Source of the DNA: Anastrepha obliqua
Lineage: Eukaryota > Arthropoda > Insecta > Diptera > Tephritidae
Direction: 5' to 3'
Assembly (NCBI RefSeq): GCF_027943255.1
Contig: NC_072893.1
Location: 124,001-188,000 of the forward strand
Length of the DNA: 64,000 nucleotides
Shown one piece after another: positions 55,534-64,000 of the stretch. Below the pieces are notes generated by a model, which worked only from the letters and a program-made list of their open reading frames with translations, made no database searches and was not told where the DNA came from. Position 1 is the first letter of the stretch, and each line of letters begins with the position of its first letter. The translations under genes and the position numbers were made by a program.

Positions 55534-55860
55534 CTGTAATTATTTCAGAAAGAATTTATTTAGTTAGAATAGTTTTTTTTAGTATTGGGTAACAGAAGGT
55601 GTAATAAACCATATTGAACCCAAGCAAAGCCTCAATATTGGAATTGGCATTAAATATATATAAAGTAGGTATATGCAATGAAATAAACACAAATAAAATG
55701 ATATCTCTAATTTTCTAATTTATAAAATATTTATAAATTCCGATATATTTGTACAATGCATTGGGTATGTGAATATATAAGTTTCCGCCCCCGTGAAAGA
55801 GGTGTCGCTGGTACTATTCTTGAGTTCGCTCTAGTACTATATACTATATATAGTAATATA
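55534..55860. other. Intronic sequence upstream of the homeodomain exon
   Basis: AT-rich, no features recognised beyond the splice acceptor. Confidence 0.5.
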
Positions 55861-55949
55861 TACTGGTGATTGGAAGGTGTATATGTGAGGTCTCGATCGC
55901 AGTAGTTGAGATTCGTTGGAAGCGTAAAGATTCTTTTTTATCTTTTTAT

Positions 55950-56690
55950 CATTTTTTATGTCTACGGTCACTTGCGATGAAAAATTTATCTATTATGATA
56001 ACCCTAAGCGTCGAAAATATTGGAGCCTGCCAAGTGAACCAGGACCATCAACAGCGAAAAAGTATTCATGCTTCGAAGGTTATCAGAAGTGTGTCGAACT
56101 CCTTTAACTATCTGAAACCACCACTGGCAATCGTTGCCGACTGCAGCTATTGCGTTTGAAAAGAGCTCTGAAAGAAAAGCGGCCGGAATGGCTAGGCATG
56201 GTTAGGCATGACAAACTGATTTTACTGCATGGCAACGCCAGGCCACTCTTGCTAAATCGATCCAGAAATATTTAGAGGGACTGAATTGGGAATTGGGAAT
56301 TGTTGTCCCACCCGCCATATTCCTCAGACATTGCTCCTTCGGGTTACCATCTGTTCTGATTTTACTGCATGGCAACGCCAGGCCACTCTTGCTAAATCGA
56401 TCCAGAAATATTTAGAGGGACTGAATTGGGAATTGGGAATTGTTGTCCCACCCGCCATATTCCTCAGACATTGCTCCTTCGGGTTACCATCTGTTCCGAT
56501 CAATGCAGTCAGCGCTTACTGTAGAGCGGTATACTTCTTACGAGAGCATCGCAAACTGGCACAATGAATGGATCAAATCAAAAAAACTCGAATTTTTCAT
56601 CAGAAGAATCCATATGCTGCCTGAAAAATGGAATAAGCTTCCAATGGCACATAATTCACATAATATCATTTATTATTTAATTGTTTAAAT
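55950..56690 (+). pseudogene. Mariner transposase fossil with internal duplication
   Basis: The first part reads DEKFIYYDNPKRR followed by KYWSLPSEPGPST (first catalytic Asp region, near 55977). The middle reads LILLHGNAR...QATLAKSIQKYLEGLNWE, with the second Asp replaced or lost. The end reads PPYSSDIAPSGYHLFRSMQ and continues to a WNKLP tail (56440-56688). Stops and frameshifts are frequent. A 140-bp unit is duplicated in tandem (56216-56355, 56356-56495). Inactive. Confidence 0.8.
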
Positions 56691-56752
56691 ATTTCGTAAC
56701 TTTGGCTAAGAAAGGACGGAAACTTATTCCCATATCCAATATTATATTACAG

Positions 56753-56815
56753 TCGCTTACGGGAGGCTCCGGCAAAGCTTCGAGTGCATTTTGCAATATA
56801 AAACATTTATCAGAT
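56753..56815 (+). mobile_element. Possible SINE fragment
   Basis: tcgcttacgggaggctccgg, then caaagcttcgagtgcatttt, resembles the middle of the SINE family but is short and diverged. Confidence 0.4.
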
Positions 56816-57104
56816 GCGGTTATTTCGTTGAAATTAATTATATATGTACACAAAGTATTATTTACACTTGATTAGTAATCATTCGTTATCAAATTATTTT
56901 TTTCTGATATCAGAGCAGTGCATCGAGTACTGAATAAATATCGCGTTAATTTAAGTATCGAGTAAAATATTTTAATATATTTTTTTTCATGAAAAATAAT
57001 CAAATATTATATATTTTTATTTTTTTCTTTTATTATATTTTTTCGCCCAAATGTTACAGTTGAAATTTTACTTAAATTTTTTAGGTTTACATTGTCACCA
57101 CAAT
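56816..57104. other. No recognisable feature
   Basis: AT-rich flank of the I-clade LINE. Confidence 0.5.
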
Positions 57105-57120
57105 ACATCATGTTTTATTT
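57105..57120. repeat. Target-site duplication of the I-clade LINE, left copy
   Basis: acatcatgttttattt, repeated exactly at 62485-62500. Confidence 0.93.
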
Positions 57121-57229
57121 ATTTATTTATTAAAAGAGTAACAATTATAAATAACTATTCCACTTAAAGAGCTAAAGCACTGGCTACTATGGCCTTCGGC
57201 TATTAGTATAATAAAGATGACAGCGTGTC

Positions 57230-59506
57230 TTATAGCCTTAACTTACATCTAGATACATAGTCACTAATCTTATTTAAATTGTATACCGTTGTCTGTTTGA
57301 GGAGTTCCGATGGTTTGATGCTTGAGAAAAAGGATGTTCTGATATTTTGTAGGGAAGGACAAGTATCTATCAGATGAAGTGTAGTAAATTCGTTGGAGCC
57401 ACAAAAAGGGCATGTAGGCTTCGGTGAGCCGCTGAGCAGGTGGGCATGTGTCATGAGTGTGTGACCGATTCTCAGTCGAGTAAAAATTTTTGCTTGGTGA
57501 CATAGTGCAGATGGAGGGTAGATATTTTTTTCCCCAAAGGGGTTAAAATTTTTATAAGGATGCTGAAAAGTGTTCCATTTAGTTGCTGCGTTATCTGCGG
57601 CAAGTTCTTTCGCTAGTATCTTTATGTCATTGCAAGTGATGTAGTCAAATGTGTGTAGAGGTTCCTTATTCGCCTCTTTCGCTCTCTTGTCAGCTTTTTC
57701 GTTACCATTTATTCCAGAGTGCCCAGGAATCCACATAATTTTGATTGCACCTGTGTGTATTGAAATTATATTGCGGATTTTTGTTATCATCGGGGTGTCA
57801 TTTGTGGGGTTTAAGATAGCTTCGATTGAGGATTTGCTATCGGTGCAAATTAAGTGCTTGCTACATTTCTGGGAGGCAAAGATTACTGCTTCAAGTATCG
57901 CAGCTGCTTCAGCTGTAAATATTGAAGTGCATCTTGGCAAAATTCCGGCATAGATGGTAACACCTTTTGCGTTTGTCACTGCAAATGATGTGCAGGTGTC
58001 GGTTTTTGATCCGTCGGTAAAAATGATCTCCCAATCTTTCTTTAATGGGGAAATGGTTTCGAGAAAAATCTGGTTGTATTCGTTTGTATTAGTCGAATCT
58101 TTTAAATGTTTGGATAGATTGTTCAATATCATCGAGTTGGGAACGACCCACGGTGGATGTATTGCAGGTTCCACAAGTACTGGCTGAGCAATGATATCCA
58201 GTTTTTCGGCTTCTTTTAGAATGATGGAGATTGTTGATTCCCGGCTCTTTCTGTTTAATTTTTGAGTACTCGAGTTGATGTGTTTTAACAAAAGTCTGTT
58301 TCTACATTGAATTATCTTCAAAATACTTGTCCTTGTATTGTTGGCCACCCTTTCTGAGATGGTGGGAAGTCCAGCTTCCGCTAAGGTAACGTTTATGGGG
58401 GAGGTGGGGAAGGCTCTGATGCTTCTCCTGACTGCAGCATGGTAAGGTGCTTCTAGGCGCTTTAGATGAGTTTTAGCGCAGTGTCCGTATATAACCAGAC
58501 CGAAGTCAATTTTAGATAAGATTAGAGACCTAGTGATACTTAATAATGTACTTGTATGTATCAAACAGTGCTTTGAGGATAAGTATTTAACTATGTTTAG
58601 TCTAGATAATAGGCTTAACCTAACGTATTCACAATGTTGCTTATAAGTTAGTCGCTTATCAAAGATAATGCCTAATATTTTAAGTGTGTTGGTGTGGGGG
58701 ATTATGGTATTGGAGAAGGATATAGGTGGGAATATGCATTTGTGCTTGCGACATATATGGAATGTAGAACTTTTATTCATAGAAATACTGGCCCCCGAAG
58801 CTTGTGCCCAAACTTCGAGGTCCACAAGGATACTGCTAAATGTACTTTTAACTTCTGCTAAATTTTTGGTATTTGAAAAAATTACCACATCATCTGCGTA
58901 AATGAAATGTTCGACATGCAGATGTTTGGATATTATAGAGTTAACTTCATTAAAAGCTATGATGAACAAAATGACAGATAGAGGTGATCCTTGAGGAATG
59001 CCATTAAAGAGGGGAAGGATTTGGGATTTATGGTTGTTAGCACGAACATAAAATTTGCGATTGCATAGGTACGATTTGATAGTATTATACATTTTTTCTC
59101 CAATCTTCCAACGATTTAGCTCTTCCAATACATTGTGATAGCCTATTCGATCGTATGCCTTTTCAAAATCTAAGCTAAGCACAGATACATGGTTTCTATC
59201 GGCAAGTGCTGAGTTAGCGAAATGTTCAAGTATTAGAAGTGGATCTATTACACTAAGTCCTTTTTGAAACGCAAACTGGTGTGGGCTAAGTAGGTTATTT
59301 TTTTGGGCAAACCAGATGATTCGCCGGGAAATCATTTTCTCTAGAACTTTTGACATGCAAGGGAGAAGGGATATAGGTCTATAACTAGATATGAGGGAGT
59401 TGGGTTTATTAGGTTTGGGGATGGGGATAATTGCGGCAGTTTTCCACGCTTGAGGGAATGATCCTTGACTATATATTGAGTTGTATAGGTTAACGAGTCG
59501 GGATTT
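57230..59506 (-). pseudogene. I-clade ORF2: reverse transcriptase and RNase H block
   Basis: The frame is open from about 59506; the recorded Met at 59356 is internal. RT motifs include SYRPISLLP (before 59356), HQFAFQKGLS, LDFEKAYDR, GIPQGSPLS and YADD (58889-58900). RNase H follows with IIFTDGSKTD, FTAEAAAILEA, CTDSKSSIEA and WIPGHSGINGNEKADKRA, all acidic residues present. The C-terminus has a CPFCGSNEFTTLHLIDTCP zinc motif. The frame ends at 57230. The upstream break at about 59507 is a single-base indel next to a CTTCCTTCTT run. Confidence 0.92.
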
Positions 59507-60534
59507 TAAGAAGGAAGGAATATTTTTAGTATCGCGTAGTTAATTCTATCACCACCGGGAGTCTTACCCTTCAGAGAAGAAAGCGTTAAATCGTATTCTT
59601 CTATTGTGAATGGTGAATCTATTGCTACACTGTCGGAGGAGGGGGAGGGGTTACGGTATTTAAAGGCGCTTATATTGTCTTTTCTTCTCTTGAAGTCGGG
59701 GTGGAAGTTTGAGCTGTGGGAGTAGTTTGACCAGGTGCTTGCGAATTTTTCAGCTATCTCTTGTGAGGAATAAACTGGCCCTACTGGGAGATGAATAAAT
59801 GGGATATGGTTAGGTTGGGAAGAGGCAGTGAGAGTTCTTATGTCAGCCCAAATTTTTTTTGGGTTGGACTGTGGTGTAATTTTAGCTGTGAGAGTTTCAA
59901 GTGCTTGTCTTTTGCAAGACTTCAACTCACGCCGGAATAGGGCATTGTGTCTCTTATACGCAATGAAGTTCTCGTCCGTCCTGTTTCTTTTAAATTGAGT
60001 CCATGAGGACTGCTTATTTTTCCTTAGGATGGAAAGCAAGTTGGACCAGTACGGAAGTCTGGCTGTATATTTTTTAGTACTGATCTGTGGAATTGAAACG
60101 TTGGCAGCTGACCGAATGAGAGATTTGATTGCCGCAGCTTCTTTATTTACGTTGGCAGAGACTGGTATGTTATGTGCTAAGGATACCAGTGTAGCACTGA
60201 AAGCTTCCCAGTTCGCCTTTTCCGTATTGAATTTTGGCTTAGGCTTAACTTGAAAACTTTGTGGTAAAGAAACGGAAGTTATTATGGGGAAATGATCACT
60301 ATTGTGTAAGTCATCTAATGTTTTAGTTGTTAATCTTGGTGCTATGGATGCGGAGGCGAGGGAAATGTCAGGGTGGGAGAAAGTCTTGTGGGTGGAAAAG
60401 TGGGTCGGGGAACAATCGTTAAGGATGATGAGGTTTTTTGCGAGAACAACGTCTTCAATAATTTTTCCTCTGTTGTTGGTGGAGGATGATCCCCAAAGGG
60501 GACTCCATCCATTAAAATCACCCAATAGGATCAA
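59506..60534 (-). pseudogene. I-clade ORF2: endonuclease end and linker block
   Basis: Opens with LLGDFNGWSPLWGSS (endonuclease motif), followed by NSDHFPI, and continues through the linker up to the RT start (SLKGKTPGGDRINY). It is in a different frame from both neighbours: one-base shifts at about 60537-60545 and about 59507. The amino-acid pattern is continuous across both, so these are recent errors (or sequencing errors), not separate genes. Confidence 0.9.
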
Positions 60535-60911
60535 AGGCGTGGAAAAGAGTTTAGAATGAGGATTAGGTCTTTGCTGCTAAAAACTTGGTGAGGTGGGATA
60601 TAACATGAAATCACAGTAATTTTGAAGCCTACATCTACTTCAATTGCTAGAGATTGAATATCGGATACTATAGGGATGAATTTGTGAAAAAGGGATTTTT
60701 TTACCAATAGGGCAACACCTTGTTTGCAAGTGTTGTTGTTTGGACTATTGTAATAGTAACTAACATATTTTAGTGGTGAGTACGCAGATTTATTATGTGG
60801 AATATGCGTTTCTTGTAGGCAAATAATTTCAGGAGAAAACTCGTTTATTAGTATATTAAGATCAGGAAAATTATTAATGAGACCGTTGATATTCCATTGT
60901 AATATCTTCAT
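60531..60911 (-). pseudogene. I-clade ORF2: start, endonuclease N-terminus
   Basis: Begins MKILQWNINGL three bases after the ORF1 stop. It has the ICLQETHIP motif of apurinic endonucleases and continues to a frameshift at about 60540, where the endonuclease continues in the next block. Together with the two other blocks it forms one ORF2 of about 1220 codons. Confidence 0.9.
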
Positions 60912-60914
60912 GTT

Positions 60915-62306
60915 TTACTGTGTATCGGAAGAGTTAGTTGTTGGGAGAGAGGTTGTAGCAGTAAAAGGGAAAAGGTTGGGTTGGGAAGAGTTTGAAGTGG
61001 GAGAGAATTGAGAGGAGTTGGTATGAATATCGGGCTGAGAAGGGTTTGAAGTAAGAGAAGATTGGGAAGAGTTGGTGGGGAGGTTGGAGTGGGAAGGGTT
61101 TGTAAGAAGAGTAGGGAGTGAAAATATGTTATGAGAAGGGGAATATATTTGGGAGATGAAGTCTTCAACTAACATTCTGGTTGCCGTTTGACTACAGGTT
61201 GAGTTCGGTGCTGCTATGTTGGTGGCGTTTGGTTCAGGCGTGCTGTTAATGATTGCATTGTTGTTTGTTATTGAATTATCGGGTTTTTTTATTGTATTGT
61301 TTGTGGATATATTTGAAGTGGGGTTGTTATTGTTGCTATATGCATTTGAGTTTGGGTTAACTGTGGTGTTATTAATAAGGCTATTGACTTTTTGCATATT
61401 TTGTGGTTGTTGTACCATTTCAGAGAAAGAGGTAGAATTTTCGTTTATTTTTTTTGGTATTTGCTGTTTATGTATGTTTAATGCTTCACGAATAGTGCAC
61501 TTTCTGTCTGTTTTTATTGTAATGATTTCTTTCATTTGCATAAATTTTGGGCATGTTTTGCTTGAGGAGGGGTGGGCACCTGAACAGTTTGCACATAGGG
61601 TGCGGGCACAAGGGGTTTCAGCGTGAGGGGGGTATGCGCAGGTGACACATACTGGTGTTTTATCACATCGTTTGAGCGTGTGACCGAGTTTTTGACAACT
61701 CTTACACCGCATTGGGTTGGGGTAATATTGTTTCACCTTTGCTGTATACCACGATACTTCGATTTCCTCAGGTAAGTGATAGCGATCGAAAGTGAGTAAG
61801 ACTACTCCTGAAGGAGTTGGCTTACCTTCAACATATTTAGGGAACTTGTATGCTGATGTAACACCCTGTTCTTTTAAGTTCTCCACTATTTCGTCTTCAT
61901 TAACATAGTTCAAACAGGGAGCATAAATTGTGCCTTTGGACGAGTTGAGGTTCTTGTGTAACTCAAATTTTACGGGGCAGATACCGGCAAGGTTTTTTGT
62001 TTGAATAAATTTGTTAGCGATGTTCGAGTTTTTTACAAATAATAATAAATTTCCGTCTCTTAATTCAGAGATATTGAGAATATCAGCGCTGATATGCTTC
62101 AACGCTTTATGAACCAAAAAACAAGAAAAGGCGTTAAGTGGCTTGGAAGAGTCCATTGTGCTTGCAATTACATATTTCGGATTTTCTTTTTTTAAACAAG
62201 GTAGTGTTGGAAACAGGTCCTTTGTAATTGTTTGTGCTTTTTTTCGTTTACGGTGGGGGCTTGCTGCTAGGGCAGCAAACCTGTTGTCCCCGAGTGCGGG
62301 AGACAT
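60915..62306 (-). CDS. I-clade LINE ORF1 (nucleocapsid-like RNA-binding protein)
   Basis: A 463-codon open frame with no internal stop. Residues 55-195 are an RRM-like region (FLVHKALKHIS, then GNLLLFVKN). Three zinc knuckles follow: C201-C204-H209-C214, about C220-C223-H228-C233, and C238-C241-H245-C252. These bind the LINE RNA to form the ribonucleoprotein. Residues about 290-460 are Asn/Ser/Thr/Pro-rich and low complexity. It ends three bases before the ORF2 start, and 178 bases separate its start from the LINE 5' end. Confidence 0.92.
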   Translation of the reverse strand: MSPALGDNRFAALAASPHRKRKKAQTITKDLFPTLPCLKKENPKYVIASTMDSSKPLNAFSCFLVHKALKHISADILNISELRDGNLLLFVKNSNIANKFIQTKNLAGICPVKFELHKNLNSSKGTIYAPCLNYVNEDEIVENLKEQGVTSAYKFPKYVEGKPTPSGVVLLTFDRYHLPEEIEVSWYTAKVKQYYPNPMRCKSCQKLGHTLKRCDKTPVCVTCAYPPHAETPCARTLCANCSGAHPSSSKTCPKFMQMKEIITIKTDRKCTIREALNIHKQQIPKKINENSTSFSEMVQQPQNMQKVNSLINNTTVNPNSNAYSNNNNPTSNISTNNTIKKPDNSITNNNAIINSTPEPNATNIAAPNSTCSQTATRMLVEDFISQIYSPSHNIFSLPTLLTNPSHSNLPTNSSQSSLTSNPSQPDIHTNSSQFSPTSNSSQPNLFPFTATTSLPTTNSSDTQ

Positions 62307-62484
62307 AATTATTGTTTTTCTTACCGCAGCAGTTAACTATTGTTTTTTTTTTGTCACACGCGAAAAAGCAAAAACAAAACACAAAAGAGAATAAGGTGGG
62401 ATGCAAAAACGCAACGAACTCGTACTGTAGTCAAACTGAAAGCGATAGACACAACCGAATGCGACGAATGCCAGTCGATGACTG

Positions 62485-62500
62485 ACATCATGTTTTATTT
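62485..62500. repeat. Target-site duplication of the I-clade LINE, right copy
   Basis: acatcatgttttattt, identical to 57105-57120. Confidence 0.93.
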
Positions 62501-62667
62501 AAAAGAACTATTAAAAACTACTGTGATGTTACAATCTCCGTTTGGCGCGTTATTAAGCATAGTTTTTTTTTACTTTTATTTTTGACTGGATAAATATGAA
62601 CGAATTTTGAACTTTTATTTTTGATCGAAAAAATGAAAACAAAATCTTAACTTTTCTTTTTAATACA

Positions 62668-63159
62668 AATAAAAAATAGTTTAAAAAAACTAAAAAACAC
62701 GCTTTAATTGCTAATCGAACTAAAAAGTAGAAAATAAATTTTAATGACAAAGGGACCTATAATGAAGTAATAGCAAATCGAACGATCAGTCATAGTCAAC
62801 TACCTCAGAACAGAATTATAACAAAAATTAAGATACAAATAGAGTAATTCAAATTAGAGTTAAAAGCGTGGGATGCATTTTGCTTCACTTTCATAACCCT
62901 CTGTACATAGGTAGTTGCCAATAGAATGATTGTAATATTTACTATATCAAGCATCCCACGCTTTTAACTCTAATTTGAATTACTCTATTTGTATCTTAAT
63001 TTTTGTTATAATTCTGTTCTGAGGTAGTTGACTATGACTGATCGTTCGATTTGCTATTACTTCATTATAGGTCTCTTTGTCATTAAAATTTATTTTCTAC
63101 TTTTTAGTTCGATTAGCAATAAAAGCGTGTTTTTTAGTTTTTTTAAACTATTTTTTATT
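62668..63159. repeat. Long hairpin: 209-bp inverted repeat with 74-bp loop
   Basis: Arms 62668-62876 and 62951-63159 are of equal length. Comparing them base by base I see two mismatches and no gaps. The loop is 62877-62950. The inner ends read gcgtgggatgc/gcatcccacgc. The outer 65 bases of the right arm are partly repeated in tandem at 63157-63222. I find no coding capacity and no known TE ends. A transcript would fold into a long, nearly perfect double strand. Confidence 0.95.
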
Positions 63160-63416
63160 TTCTACTTTTTAGTTCGATTAGGAAAAAAGCGTGTTTTTTA
63201 GTTTCTTTAAACTATTTTTTTTTTACAATATTATGAATGAAAATTATTGTTATCATTGCAGTCAGTGAATAAATGATTCGATATATTCGTGTTATATTTA
63301 ATTCCTTTCTTATCGACTGTGAGTCTAAAGCTATGCAGTTATCGGCCGTGATAAAGAAGTAATCGGGATGAAGAACTTATTTCGTGGAGAGAGCCTGAGA
63401 AACTGATTTACAAGAA
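63160..63416. other. Repeat tail of the hairpin, then unrecognised sequence
   Basis: The first 63 bases repeat the hairpin arm end (attttctactttttagttcg). The remainder (63224-63416) has no recognised feature. Confidence 0.5.
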
Positions 63417-63607
63417 TAAATAAAGATTTTTCATTTTACAACCAAATTCACCTTACTTTTTGCCCACAGTAAAAAAAAGAAAATATTAATCCTGGCAATC
63501 CTAATAAGGATAATGGAAAACTTTTATCAAATTATTGCATTGTCATCGGTTGATAGGTATGCAAAATTTCAAGTCGAAGCCAGTGAAAATTAAGCTCAAA
63601 GATTCCG

Positions 63608-63638
<31 letters not shown>

Positions 63639-63692
63639 CATACATACATACATACAACCCAACCTAATAAAAGTGTGTTAAAAATACAAGTG
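63417..63692 (+). repeat. Dispersed repeat, copy 2, with CATA microsatellite
   Basis: Nearly identical to 4651-4915 from taaagatttttcattttac to gtgtgttaaaaa. The CATA tract (about 63610-63655) is longer than in copy 1. Confidence 0.8.
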
Positions 63693-64000
63693 AAAAGCAT
63701 ATCGGGGGAAAAATAACAATTATTTAGTGATTCTTTTTATAAATATAAGTTTCAAACTTTGTGGAAATTAAAAAAAAAAATGGCAGATTGGCATTGTACA
63801 TTTCTTCAATATAAGGAATGCTCTAAATTTTTTATATGGAAGAAAATCTTCTGCCTATGCATATGCATCCATAGCAAGAAGTCGGATGAATTTATCACGA
63901 TTGACGCTACGTCTATTTTAATTTTTTTTTAAATACACATTAATTTGGGTTTTATAAATAGATCACATGGAAGTGATCATTTCTTTTTGTTATTCCATCT
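63693..64000. other. No recognisable feature
   Basis: AT-rich; nothing recognised up to the window end. Confidence 0.5.

Larger units (their letters stand above)
57121..62484 (-). mobile_element. I-clade LINE, full length
   Basis: Flanked by a 16-bp exact duplication. On the minus strand it starts CAGTCATCGACTGGC (62484) and ends in AAAT-type repeats (57121-57135). ORF1 is intact, and ORF2 has two one-base frameshifts. RNase H in ORF2 and the three-knuckle ORF1 fit the I clade. The exact duplication indicates a fairly recent insertion. Confidence 0.93.

Noticed and set aside
55534..64000. First coding exon of B-H1 within the window
   Set aside because: I looked for the His/Gln-rich N-terminal coding typical of BarH proteins on the minus strand and found none; the region is filled with TEs and AT-rich sequence.

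Overview
The window looks like an AT-rich, transposon-saturated stretch of a higher-fly genome, probably a tephritid fruit fly or close relative. The only host gene I can name is a BarH-class homeobox gene best matching Drosophila B-H1. Two of its exons lie on the minus strand at 55305-55533 and 53281-53923. The rest of its coding sequence is not visible and should lie beyond 64000. The tephritid placement is an inference from the mix of mobile elements and a tRNA-type SINE family; I could not run a search.

Layout. 1-4650: broken BEL/Pao LTR retrotransposon (+). 4651-7150: a dispersed repeat, a SINE piece and a TA microsatellite. 7150-8640: an old inverted-repeat element holding a 5'-truncated LINE with a 14-bp target duplication. 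9020-9793: decayed Tc1/mariner-superfamily transposase (-). 9897-16733: gypsy-type errantivirus (-) with two LTRs, a tRNA-Lys-type primer site, gag, pol without integrase, and an env split by a nearly intact mariner (10842-12111). 16740-19589: SINE tail and an RTE-like LINE 3' end. 19590-21499 and 22856-26877: Helitron-type elements with A|T insertion sites; the second is a minus-strand element with a plus-strand copy nested in it. 27.9-35.7 kb: tandem duplications, a four-copy array of a transposase fragment, and LINE and SINE debris. About 36.2-37.3 kb: remnant of an autonomous Helitron. 37942-49385: a second errantivirus (+) interrupted first by an intron-bearing transposase-like gene of a family I cannot place (about 39830-41750), then by a complete LOA-clade LINE (42782-48184, minus). 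49.4-53.2 kb: little recognisable, plus a mariner fragment. 53281-55533: B-H1 exons. 55.9-56.7 kb: mariner fossil. 57121-62484: full-length I-clade LINE (-) with a 16-bp target duplication. 62668-63159: a very long, nearly perfect hairpin. 63417-63692: second copy of the repeat at 4.65 kb.

How it fits together. The window is mainly a record of nested insertions. The LOA LINE entered an errantivirus that had already lost the rest of pol. A mariner entered the env of the gypsy-type element. One Helitron entered another. The I-clade LINE and the hairpin lie upstream of B-H1 exon 2, presumably in its intron. Nearly all TE genes carry stops, frameshifts or deletions. The exceptions are the LOA LINE, whose two ORFs look complete, ORF1 of the I-clade LINE, the gag of the gypsy-type element, and the mariner transposase apart from its N-terminus.

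The least explained items are the hairpin, the unplaced transposase-like gene, the tandem leader repeats of the gypsy-type element (in the place of the Drosophila gypsy insulator), and the four-copy array at 30-31.7 kb.
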